From: a virus
DNA length: 25,385 bases
Reading direction: 5' to 3' (one strand)
Virus record (IMG/VR): IMGVR_UViG_3300009129_000082
Coordinates: 1 to 25,385 of that record
Under the pieces are notes generated by a model. That model made no database searches. It saw nothing but the letters and a program-made list of their open reading frames with translations, and was not told the DNA's origin. Position numbers and translations under genes: made by a program. Shown here one piece after another: positions 1 to 11,000 of this stretch (its first letter is position 1; every line of letters begins with the position of its first letter).

Positions 1-1269
1 AAAGGATATTTTAATGATCCAACAAATGACAAGTTCAAAATAGAAGGGCCTTCAAAAACGGTCGAATTTGTAAGATCTAGATTAGATGGTATTTCATTGG
101 AGTTTAACGAAGCAACATATGCAGATATCGCAGCAAATGCGGATATTCAGTCATTTGGTGAATTGGCAGAATCTGGTATTTCTGGAAACTTTGATTTTAA
201 CGCTGCATTAATTTATTATGAACTATATGATCCATTAAATCCTGTTGATCAGGTAAAGAATCTTTTCGGTGTTCTTTTCCTTGATAACGTTGATCCTAAA
301 ACAGGTGGTGGTGGAGAAATTCCTAGATTACCAAAATACAAACCCAACCCTCTTACAGGAGAAAACGGTAATGCATATTCATTAAAAGTAAATCTTAAAT
401 TCGATGTATCAGCAGATGACGCTGCCGTAGAAACTACAATTAATGACTATAACACATTTTCGTTAGAACTCTATATCGATGCACTTAATGAATTAAAAGA
501 AACCACACGAATATTTCAAGAGAATAGTGCTAAACTAGTAGAAATTGAAAATACGCTCTCTGAAACTAGAGGATTAGTATTGGATAATCCTACTGCTGAG
601 GAGGTTACACAAAGACTTGATGATCTTGAGACTATTATTAATGAGTCACAAGAAATATTTGCAAGTAATGATCAACTTAATAGTTTAATCCAAAGAAACT
701 ATGAAGAGATATTAAATATCTATAATGGGCAAACATCATTAGAGGTTGCATATAACCTAAATGTAATCCAAGAGGGTCCTGGAATTGATATTGATAGGAC
801 ATCAAATCAGTTCATTAAAATATCTTCTGATAATCAAGCATTTAATCTTACAACAAGTCCTCGAGTAAGTTTAGTGAGTGACTTTATTATTTCGCCTGAA
901 AGGTATTCATATACTGTGAAATTAATGAACTTTTCAAATTATATGAAAATAACAGATGGTTCTGCTGGTACACCCTTTAATTTAGATAGGGACATTGCAT
1001 TATTTATTAACGATTTTCCTGATACATGGAAAGCAGGCCAGCGTTTCAGGATATCATTTACAAACGGTTTGGATATGAGTAATACAAATGGCAACTTTAA
1101 TCTTTTATTATATACTGATGCACCCGATGTATTAAATACTGGATTTACTTATTCGGCACAGGTAGGAGTTGTAGGTTGGGAAGAGTTCGAGGCAAAAAAT
1201 GGTAAACCGTTAATTGAGATTATATGTATCGATCCAACAACGTTCGATTTTGATATTGACATATTTTAG
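1..1269 (+). CDS. Phage structural protein, 5'-partial, with central coiled coil
   Basis: The reading frame is open from base 1, so the gene starts upstream of the window; 422 residues are visible before the TAG stop. A TTG at 97 could be read as a start but nothing favours it, because the frame continues upstream without a stop. Residues about 161-245 are rich in Glu, Leu, Asn and Ile with heptad-like spacing and probably form a coiled coil. The C-terminal part, about 260-422, has alternating polar and hydrophobic residues typical of beta-rich virion proteins and ends in an acidic Asp/Phe/Ile tail. It lies 21 bases before the next large structural gene, which suggests one late tail/baseplate operon. 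I do not recognise the family. A role as baseplate or fibre component is inferred from context only. Confidence 0.8.
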   Translation, partial: KGYFNDPTNDKFKIEGPSKTVEFVRSRLDGISLEFNEATYADIAANADIQSFGELAESGISGNFDFNAALIYYELYDPLNPVDQVKNLFGVLFLDNVDPKTGGGGEIPRLPKYKPNPLTGENGNAYSLKVNLKFDVSADDAAVETTINDYNTFSLELYIDALNELKETTRIFQENSAKLVEIENTLSETRGLVLDNPTAEEVTQRLDDLETIINESQEIFASNDQLNSLIQRNYEEILNIYNGQTSLEVAYNLNVIQEGPGIDIDRTSNQFIKISSDNQAFNLTTSPRVSLVSDFIISPERYSYTVKLMNFSNYMKITDGSAGTPFNLDRDIALFINDFPDTWKAGQRFRISFTNGLDMSNTNGNFNLLLYTDAPDVLNTGFTYSAQVGVVGWEEFEAKNGKPLIEIICIDPTTFDFDIDIF

Positions 1270-1290
1270 ACTAAAATAAAAATTGATTAG

Positions 1291-4200
1291 ATGGCAGAAA
1301 CAACAAATAGCTTTTCATCAGTATTAGCACAGTTTACAAGGTTACAAACACAGGTTTTGGAAATACTCCAAGGTCTTACTGAGGCCGTAGGAACTAGTGC
1401 AGAGACTGTTACATTAACATTCAAAACTGATACAGGTGAAGATGTGACCTACACTGTCCCTGGCTTTGGCTATCTTGAAGCACAAATTCAAAGATTGGAC
1501 ACCACCGTGATTAAACTAATGGGATTGGATTCATCCGATGCTAATATTAGAATGCCTGATGGTTCATTCAAAAAAATATATCAATCACGATTAATCAATG
1601 CACCTACACGAATCTCCGGATTAACTGTGCCTGACGAATTTGCTTATAAGAATAATTGGTTCTTTGAATCCTTTCTAAGCCCTGCATTATATATTCCTAT
1701 TGACATTTCTCAGTACGTATTACCAGATGCTGATAAAATATTAGTCAAAAGAATAATCCTAAATACAACAACAGAGGATGAAATAGAATATTTTAATCAA
1801 ACCTATAATGGCAAAAATAATGTTAATTACGAAGATCTTATTATTAGCCTTCAACAAAACAATATTACATTTTTCCAAGATGAAGAGGTAAAAGATCTTC
1901 CGTTATCTGTTATTAGATACGATGGAACATTCGCAGTTTTCAAATATGAAGATATAACCCAAGAAAATCCTGATGGCACAACGTCAAAACGTAGAAAATA
2001 TTTCCTAGATAAACTAACATACTCTGATGGTCTGCTAAATACTTTGGATACTATTGATCTTAAAGTAGATGACCAATTAGTTTCGGGTGAGTCAATATAT
2101 AAAGTAGATACAATAGATATTGCTAATAATGCTATAACAGTTAAAAAGGTATCAGGATATGATGGAATATCTATTGGCGTGGACTCATTAAGAATTTACT
2201 CAGAAAAATTTGCCACAAGGGAAGCTCAAGTAGGTGTTGGATTTGGTGAAAGACAAATAGTTTTTCTTAAGGCAGTTGACCCTAACTTTAATATAGTATC
2301 TACTGATTGGTCTGATGGAATAGGATTTTATTCAAATGACTTAATAATTGCAACATCAGTAGGTCAAAAAACTTTAGAACAATTCTATAATACTGAGGTT
2401 ACTGACTTCGGTCAACAATTTCTATCAGCAGCGAAAGAAAAGGTGGTACCTTCATTATATGGCGAAACACCAACTGCACCTACATTAGATGCAGAGAATC
2501 TGAAGGTAACTAGAATTAATGATCATAAGCTTAATACTGATGAGGTTGAAAATGTAAATAAAAAGGCTGCTGACAAAGTAAGACTCAATTCTGAGATAAA
2601 GGAATTAGACGCATCGATTGATAAAAAGAAGGAAGAGTTATCAAATACTAAATTTAGTTCTGATGCCGAACGCAGGGGTGTAAAAAATGAATTGGATTCG
2701 CTAATACGCGAGAAGACATCCAAATCAAGTTTATATGCATCGATAGTTCAGGAATTAGCAGTATTAGGCGAGGATAAACCATCGGCACTAGATAAACCTA
2801 AATTTAGAATCAGAGGATTTTTTGAAATACCAGAACCTAAAACAAATGATAAAACAGGAAACCAATATGTAATTCAGTTTATTAAAGAATACCGATACAT
2901 TAAGGTTGATGGCAGTGCAACAGAAGCTAAACAATATGAGTTTGTTGATGCAGAAGGTCAATTACTAAGAGGTACATATTCAAATTGGAATGTAATCAAA
3001 TCTGATATTAGAAAGAAATATTACAATGATGAGACAGGTTTATATGAGTGGGCAACCGAAGACATTGAAAATGCTGATATTACAAATATAAACCAATTTG
3101 ACATCCCTATAAGTAAAGGTGAAAATGTTGAGATTCGTGTACGTAGTATATCGGAGGCTGGGTGGCCAATCAATCCACTGATATCTGATTATTCGGAAAC
3201 TGTGACAATTGAATTTCCAGCAGAATTAATAACAGAGGATGAGGCTACGATAGCAATTCAACAAGCAACTGATGAGGCTAATAGAGTAGCATTTCAGCAA
3301 GAACTTGATTCTCGTGGATTAGATATTCATTTATCAAGATCCTTTACAGTTGGTGACAAATATTATGCACACGAGGCAGAAAGAATTGCATCGGGATTTT
3401 TTACTGATGAAGGAAGTGTTATAACACTTCTTGAAAAGTTACGAACAATGCAGACGGAAATAGAATTCTTAAGAGCTAAGGTTGAAGAGATTAAAGGGGA
3501 ACTGTCTATTACAATTATAGATCCAAGCGGTAATAAAACATCTATTAATAACGGTGATAAGGTTAACTTTTTCGCAGGATTCTATAAAGATTTCGTTGAT
3601 GCATTACCAGTAGGCGAAAGAAAGGGTGCTATTGTATCAGCAGCATATAAGATTTTATTAGAAAATGCTGAAAGTACACCATTGGAATTAATATCTAGGT
3701 TACCTGGTGGTATCGGTGAGCGTGTACCTAATACAGTGGATCCTGGTAATAATACTACTATACCTTCATTCTTTGGAACTGGATATAGTTGGGTTAATGA
3801 GGCAATATCTCCACCTGATAAGGACTATAATGCATCGAGACGATATGATCTTGTACCCGTAGTAAATAATTCTATAGATCCTAGTGAAACAAATACTGGC
3901 TCTAAAATATCTTCGAACTTTCACCAAAGTCAACAACTACCTTCGCAATTTCTATACGCGAGATATACTGATATCGGACTTAAATCTAATTCAGGTGATT
4001 TATTCTATGACTCTGACGGTGCAACAGTAGAAACTAGATATGACGGATCATATGATCCAACATTAAGATCACTTATACCTGATACCCCAATACCTGGCTC
4101 AACTGCATTTATTTGGGATGGGACATATACTGGCGTGACACCCAATGGTACAGGTAATATTACAGATTTTTGTATACATACCGATCATCCGCTACTTAAT

Positions 4201-5064
4201 AATGATTTAGCAACTGCATATACGGAATTACAACAACCAGAGATTATATTGAATGGCTATGAAGAGGATGATGTATTTGGCTTTGTTCCAATAACAGATA
4301 CTGATGAAATAACACCAGCATTTAGACATTCATTGGGTATTAATGTCCAAAATTTGCCAATTACATTACCAATAAAATTTATTACAAAACTACAAGGTGC
4401 TAAGGTAACACAACTGAATTATAGAAACAACTGGAAAGAATTAGGAAATAGTAATTGGTTATCATTGATTAATTCCACACCCGAGAATGCTATACCTGCT
4501 GCTGATGTAGAATCTGCTGTATATCCTGCAACAATAGCTAGTGGCGGTTACGATATTACATTACCACAGGAATACATATTACCTGATAAATTCGGATTTA
4601 CAGATAATGATAGATATCTAATTGGTAAGAATACTTGTGGCTCATACCTTTATTTGGCCCCATCAACCGTTGATCAATTATTTGTGGATGGTACTGATGT
4701 AAGAGCAAGTAAATTTGTTCAAAATGGCGATGGTAATGGAATTGAAATTCCTATTATCTTTCAGTTTAGGATGACTGACTATTTTGGTGAGGGTAATACT
4801 GGTACTGGAATTGTAGGTGGGTATGATTCAAGTGCAACTGTACAACTTACTGCCAAAAGAAAAAAAATTAACTTGGCATACACAAGACAGGTTGGGATAG
4901 ACATTTATGTAAGAAACGAGACTATATTTTCCTTTGACCTACAACTCACTGCCAAGTATAGAAGGGAAAGCCTATCTCAGAAAATCGACATAGTTGGTAA
5001 AAAGGTTTCAAAATCTCGTGAACAAATAAGAGTCAAAAAATCGCAAATAAAAAATCTTAGATAA
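1291..5064 (+). CDS. Large tail structural protein (1257 aa) with FN3-like domain and coiled coils
   Basis: The ATG follows an A-rich stretch with no Shine-Dalgarno sequence. The N-terminus (1-80) resembles an oligomerisation helix followed by short beta strands. Residues about 420-490 are highly charged (Lys/Glu/Asp/Ser) and likely a coiled coil. Residues about 500-645 look like a fibronectin type III-like domain: a FFEIPEP strand, a Tyr-rich middle, then VEIRVRSISEAGWP and SDYSETVTIEFP, which are typical FN3 F- and G-strand features also seen in central tail/host-specificity proteins. A second short coiled coil lies near 713-740. The C-terminal ~30 residues are strongly basic. The stop codon overlaps the ATG of the next gene by one base (TAATG), suggesting coupled translation. 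Probably a baseplate-hub or fibre-attachment protein. The coding call is secure, the exact role is not. Confidence 0.85.
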   Translation: MAETTNSFSSVLAQFTRLQTQVLEILQGLTEAVGTSAETVTLTFKTDTGEDVTYTVPGFGYLEAQIQRLDTTVIKLMGLDSSDANIRMPDGSFKKIYQSRLINAPTRISGLTVPDEFAYKNNWFFESFLSPALYIPIDISQYVLPDADKILVKRIILNTTTEDEIEYFNQTYNGKNNVNYEDLIISLQQNNITFFQDEEVKDLPLSVIRYDGTFAVFKYEDITQENPDGTTSKRRKYFLDKLTYSDGLLNTLDTIDLKVDDQLVSGESIYKVDTIDIANNAITVKKVSGYDGISIGVDSLRIYSEKFATREAQVGVGFGERQIVFLKAVDPNFNIVSTDWSDGIGFYSNDLIIATSVGQKTLEQFYNTEVTDFGQQFLSAAKEKVVPSLYGETPTAPTLDAENLKVTRINDHKLNTDEVENVNKKAADKVRLNSEIKELDASIDKKKEELSNTKFSSDAERRGVKNELDSLIREKTSKSSLYASIVQELAVLGEDKPSALDKPKFRIRGFFEIPEPKTNDKTGNQYVIQFIKEYRYIKVDGSATEAKQYEFVDAEGQLLRGTYSNWNVIKSDIRKKYYNDETGLYEWATEDIENADITNINQFDIPISKGENVEIRVRSISEAGWPINPLISDYSETVTIEFPAELITEDEATIAIQQATDEANRVAFQQELDSRGLDIHLSRSFTVGDKYYAHEAERIASGFFTDEGSVITLLEKLRTMQTEIEFLRAKVEEIKGELSITIIDPSGNKTSINNGDKVNFFAGFYKDFVDALPVGERKGAIVSAAYKILLENAESTPLELISRLPGGIGERVPNTVDPGNNTTIPSFFGTGYSWVNEAISPPDKDYNASRRYDLVPVVNNSIDPSETNTGSKISSNFHQSQQLPSQFLYARYTDIGLKSNSGDLFYDSDGATVETRYDGSYDPTLRSLIPDTPIPGSTAFIWDGTYTGVTPNGTGNITDFCIHTDHPLLNNDLATAYTELQQPEIILNGYEEDDVFGFVPITDTDEITPAFRHSLGINVQNLPITLPIKFITKLQGAKVTQLNYRNNWKELGNSNWLSLINSTPENAIPAADVESAVYPATIASGGYDITLPQEYILPDKFGFTDNDRYLIGKNTCGSYLYLAPSTVDQLFVDGTDVRASKFVQNGDGNGIEIPIIFQFRMTDYFGEGNTGTGIVGGYDSSATVQLTAKRKKINLAYTRQVGIDIYVRNETIFSFDLQLTAKYRRESLSQKIDIVGKKVSKSREQIRVKKSQIKNLR

Positions 5065-8000
5065 TGGCAGACTTTATCGATAATGCCAATTGGTATTCTT
5101 TTAATTTTTCTAATGAACAGATACTTCAAGGCAAACAAACTAAGTTTCTTAGATTTCAGAATAATATTCATAATATAGATCCGGCAACACATTCGGGTCC
5201 CTCTTTTGTTGCAGGTGCCGAGAATATGTATATTATAGCAATTCCGGAAATAATTAATGTTGATCCTAACACACAAACAAGTACAACAGATGATCCTTAT
5301 GAAGGTCAAGTATTCTTCAATGGCGGTGACATACAAAAAATTCAAAGGGCTCTTAAGGATGAACTTAAAGACACTAACTTTAATACAGAGGCAACCGATA
5401 ACTATGGAACCTCAACTAATGACATGTTTTGGTATGGCGGGCCAGAAACAGGTACATCAGCTAATGACTATAAACAGTATATTCCTAATCCATCATCTAT
5501 ATCCAGTCTAGGATATTTAGAATTATTGCCTAGCGGTGCATTAATTACACAATACACTGATGAACCAATTAATGGTATTAATGGCGTTCCATTGCCAAAT
5601 CCTGGTGAAAAGCATAATTTTAGAATAGATTATACAGGTGATAAACCTGTGGTGGTAAAGATCACATTTTTGATCACAACTGCAAATCCAAAGTTACCAT
5701 TAACAACCTTTGCTAACTTTGCCCCCTTAATTAATCCAGGTATACCCAAAGATGGTGATGTGCAACTAAATGTGAATACGTGGGAATATTTTGATGGTGG
5801 CTGGAATCCATTAGGCTTTGACACTACATTGGGTGAATGGCCAACGTATGGGATAAAACATTTACATGAAAAGGAACAATGGACACCATCTACATTATGG
5901 GATGGTCATTGGTTTGATTTCCAAGAAACTTATATATTTTGTTATCCAGAAAGTACCGAGAAGCCTTCTAGGGAAACAGATTATTGGATTGATAAGGAAT
6001 TATCTCCCGCTAGTATAAATAATGACGAATCCTCATTTATGCTAATGAGAACAAATCCAAAACTAAGTGGGAATGTTAAAATAGTTATTGATTCGGCCGG
6101 GACAATGTTTATGGATACAATAGAGGCAAATGATGAATTATCAAATGCAAAATATAAGAAAAATAAGTTAAGTCCTAATGGTAGCTATCCAGTAGATTTG
6201 CATAAATATTTCTCTGGGTTATCACCTGAAATAATGTATGATCTTAAGCAAATTGATGACCAATATCTTAATGCTAAACAAACATATGCAGAGCAATATG
6301 ATTTTTTCTATGGATACGGTGCAGAGCAATTGCCTAGTAAGTACTATGAAGAAAATTTCAAACTTTTTGCACCTTTATGGGCAAGAAAGGAATTACCAGA
6401 TTTCTTTGTTATATTTAAGGCGCCAGGACCTATCAACCAAGATACATTCTTAAATAATTCAAAGGAAACAATTCTTAACGAATTTATGAGCGGTGCAAGT
6501 ATTATTGACACATTCGACATGAGACCAGGATCAAATCTCGGTGAATATTTAGGTAAAATGGTTAACGATTCTAGGTTTAATGAACAACCGCTTAAAATAT
6601 CATATGAAAATGACACGCTATCTACATGGTCAGGTATTTCATATCCAGATGGAATTCTTTGCGAGAAGGGTGAATTCTTATATGATACACTAAGAACAGA
6701 TCAATCTATAACTGACTTTGAAGAATTCATAACAACTGGATTTCAGCGCAATCAAATGATCTCATCAAATCTATTTAATTTAGAATTTTTGTTTGATGAT
6801 GAAGAAGCAAATGATTATGAAATTAATCGGTATTTTGGATTATACATCAACGAAATTGAATTGGCAAAATTTGAAATATTCGGTGATATGTTCAAACATA
6901 TTAATGGTCAAACACCAGAACCTAAAAAGGATGTTGACGCGGAACCATACTCAGTAAAACCATTTAATCAAACAAACTTAAATGGAATTATCCTTCCTGT
7001 AGATTATTATCAAGGAATAGGTCCAATTGGAGAACCGGAAAATGTAGGATTAGTCCAAGGAAAATTACCTTATAGTACCAGTGTAGATGATCCATTCCGA
7101 GTATTTTATGTTAGAGATAGAAACGATGTAATTGATAGAATAAAATCAATAAATGAATTTGAAATAGGTATACCTGATACTGTAGGATATCATAAGTATA
7201 CAGGACTTCAGTTAATAGACACAAAGGCTAATATATCCGATTACGCAGGAATAAGTAAGCTTACAACTCAAATACCTGCAGGATTATTGAGCAAGGGCCA
7301 TTCACAGATAGTAATAGATTTCGAGGAAACTATTATTGGCGAATCTATTCTAGAAAGCTTGGAAATATTAGAAATAGAATGGGTGGATATTAATCAGGAT
7401 AAGCAACTGTGGAAATGCGTGGCAAATCCTACTGGATTACAGCCTGGCGATGCTTGGGATTTCCCTGTTTACAACCCAGATGAATTTCTATATGTCAATA
7501 CATTCTCACCTGAAGGAACCGCAGAAACTGTTGCACAGGCCTTTACAACCTGTATTAATAGCTTTAATAACAAAGCATTTGAGGCATGGAATGATGGTTC
7601 ACGAGTTTATATTAAATCGGAATTGGCAGGAACTGTTGGTAATGGCTTTATATTCAGGCGTAAATTGGTACTTAATTCAATTATAGATAATGTTAAATTC
7701 TATGGTTTCAAACCAAACTTTACAGGAAATTATACCGATATCACACCTACACTGGATGGTACAACGGATGGTAGCTTACTTTATTTTTCTGAGGATCCTG
7801 TGGATTCACAAGCTAATGAATATGAGATTAAAATCATTAACATTATTAAGACATACAAATTAATTATAGAATTATCTTCTCAGCTTTTAGGTGGTGAGCA
7901 ATTTACAATAAATGGCGTGCAATTTACCGAAACCGCAGTACCTGCATTACCAGGAGATTTTACAATGTCAGGCATAAGTGCTGCACAAGATATTATAATT

Positions 8001-11000
8001 ATTCAGAATATTATTGATTCTACATATATTCCTGATTTTGCTTCATCAGCTGTAAATGCTACAACACTAGAAATGGTATTTACATCTGCAATACCTTATA
8101 CTGAGGATGTTGCAACAGTGGCATACACATTCAATCCTGCTGCACCATCTGGCATCGGCCCCAATGACTATGAAACATCATCGGCGCAAGTAGAGGTACG
8201 CAAAAACGGTGGGATTGTTGCTACGCCATCACTAGTATTAGAAGGTCCTATTGTATTTAATACATATGATGACTTTGGAATTAAATTTGGGCTTGAAGCA
8301 TTTCCAGGTGTGATCTATAACATTAATGATATCTGGGTAATCAAATCCGCGGATACTACAATTGAACAAAGATTTATTGGCGGAAATGATAGAAATCGTG
8401 CAAGATCATCAGCAACAATTATTAACACGGAAAACATCAATCCTTTACATTGGTTCCAAGCACAAAAAGGAAAATATTCAAGATTGAAACAATGGGATGT
8501 TCAGGGTAATAGTGTTTATAAGTTACCAAATCTTGAAAATCCAATCTTAGACAATTCTTCAACTTTAAGTGGATACGCTGACTTGGCAACCGATGTGATA
8601 ATTCAGTTAAGTGATAAAGACTTTGAGTTCTATAAGACATTAGAAAATAAGATAGTTGGATTTGATGCCTTTGAGCCAACCCTAGGAATTATGTCATTCT
8701 TGCCAGTAAAAGACTTCGATTTTGACTGGATTCTATCCGATTATGCATATTCACCAAACGCAGAACTTTTACGATATTACGAAAAATTTGAAATTCCACC
8801 ATCTGAGTATCAAGAACTTGAATTATATCAATCATATGAAATTACACAAGGTGAGGTACAATTACAAGGATGGAATACAATCACAGATGTATGGGAAAAT
8901 ATTCAAATTACTGAAGGGCAAAGATGGTCAGGTAATGTAATATATGATACCATCTCAGTACCTAATTTTAATACATTTCTGCCTAATTACTATTATGACA
9001 CATTCTTAACTTCAGGGAAGATTATTGACGCAGATCCTGTAGATGCAAGGACACAATGGAATTACTTACATAGAAACTATAAAGCTATGACCGAAGTACA
9101 AAATTATTCAAAATTTAGAGTATGTAATATCGGTCTTGTGGATAATGCCATTATTGAAAAATACACGTATTCACTAGATAAGAATCTAGATGCATTTAAT
9201 GGATTTTTAGGATTAAGCGATTTCTTTTCTTCCGAGGATGAAAATGAACTGGAAATATTAATACAAAATGGAGATATTGAGAGATTCTTCTTTGATCAAC
9301 TAATATCTGAGTACGATAGATTACGAGAAAACTTTAATAAAGAATATGCAGTCAAATCAAAGGTTGTACCATATATTAATAAATGGACACAAACAGGAAC
9401 GGACTGTCGTGATAATAAATATAGACTTAATACTTCACTTGCGTTTGGAATAACTAACTTTTCGCCTGATACAGAGATTCGTGAAAGAAATCCTAGATTG
9501 CATACACATGAATTTTATTACTTAGATGAATTCCCAGATGATTTCCCAACAGATCTTTTAGCAAATTCAAGATCACATTTCTTTCAAAATATATCAGAAC
9601 CTGTAAATGGCATACAATCATGGTACGATCTATTTAAGCAAAATGATAATGATTGGTTTAGCAAATACTTTACCATAGGATATCCTACTGAACTGGACCG
9701 CGATAATGGTAATAAAGTAGAAAAGAAAACAGAGCAACGTTATATAACCACTGACTTTGTCAAGGGCGATGAAACGGTTCAAGGATTATTTCGGGGTGGA
9801 AAATTTAGAATTATTGAGGTTGATCCTATTACAGGTGAAAATATTCCAAGCTCGAAAAAATATGATAGCTATAAGTTCTCATCAATACTTCGGATCAAAC
9901 GCCTTGCCTTTGATTTAACAGAGCCACCTGCAGAAATTGAATTTATAGCAAATGATAAGTTCAAAACAATACTAATGATCACTACATTATACATAAGTGA
10001 TTATCGAATACAGGCTGGTGGTTATGGATATACATTCTTATATGCAGGTGCTGATTTACTAGATGGATCCAACGTTAAATTTGAAAACATGAATGTGTCA
10101 TCAGTTCTTGATGATTATGCACAGCAATCTTATTTAACCAGTGTAGAGGTTCAAAGACACTTTGATTCTTTCTTCGGCGGTGGACTAATTAAATATGCTG
10201 ATATAAAATTAAGCGGGATATTTGATACATCTATTAGTCCAATAAATGTAACGCCAAGAGTATTAAATGCTATTACGGTTACGTCAGAAGAATTTAGCCC
10301 CACAAATGAAATGTTCTCTGTTGATGGGCAAGACTATGATATGAATGTGTTTTATAATCCAGATGCAATAGATTTCGGGCAACTTAAAATTAATGTCATG
10401 GAACGAGGTGAATTTTCAGAAATTTCTCAGTTCATACCTGATTATCCTAGTACATTGCCACTCAATTACATAATAAATAACCAAGCAGGGCTTGATCAAA
10501 ATATAATAATAGATTCTGACAAAATAACTATAGCAGGTGATTTTAATCTACCATATTCATCGATAGGTGCAGAACGTAGCCCAGCAGGATTTCCAATAAG
10601 AAAGCGTGATTATATACCTAATATTCCATTAGATAATAATTATGTATCAGCAAATGCATGGTATCTTTCTGCGGGTAAAGACTATCTTAATAAAAGATTG
10701 GAGGAAATCTCTTACGGGGAACTTTTGAATAAAATTAATAGTAATGATAGGTCAGTTACCTATAATACTATCACTGATTCTGGAATAGTAGAAGGGAACT
10801 ATTTCTTCCAATTACTTGACTTTGATAGAATAGATAAACAAAATAGATTGATGGTTATAGAAGATCTTGATAAACCAGAGGTTTATCAAGAGACCAGCTT
10901 AGTAGGTTTTGATATTATTGATGAATCCGAGACCGAAACCATTTTCAGACATCGCGGAAGATTTGAACCAAAAACTTTACCTATTGTTAATTATTGGCTT

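Noticed and set aside
4977-5345. 122-codon open frame on the - strand
   Set aside because: It lies opposite the junction of two large + strand structural genes, has a Cys- and Arg-rich improbable composition, and no other - strand gene exists in the window.
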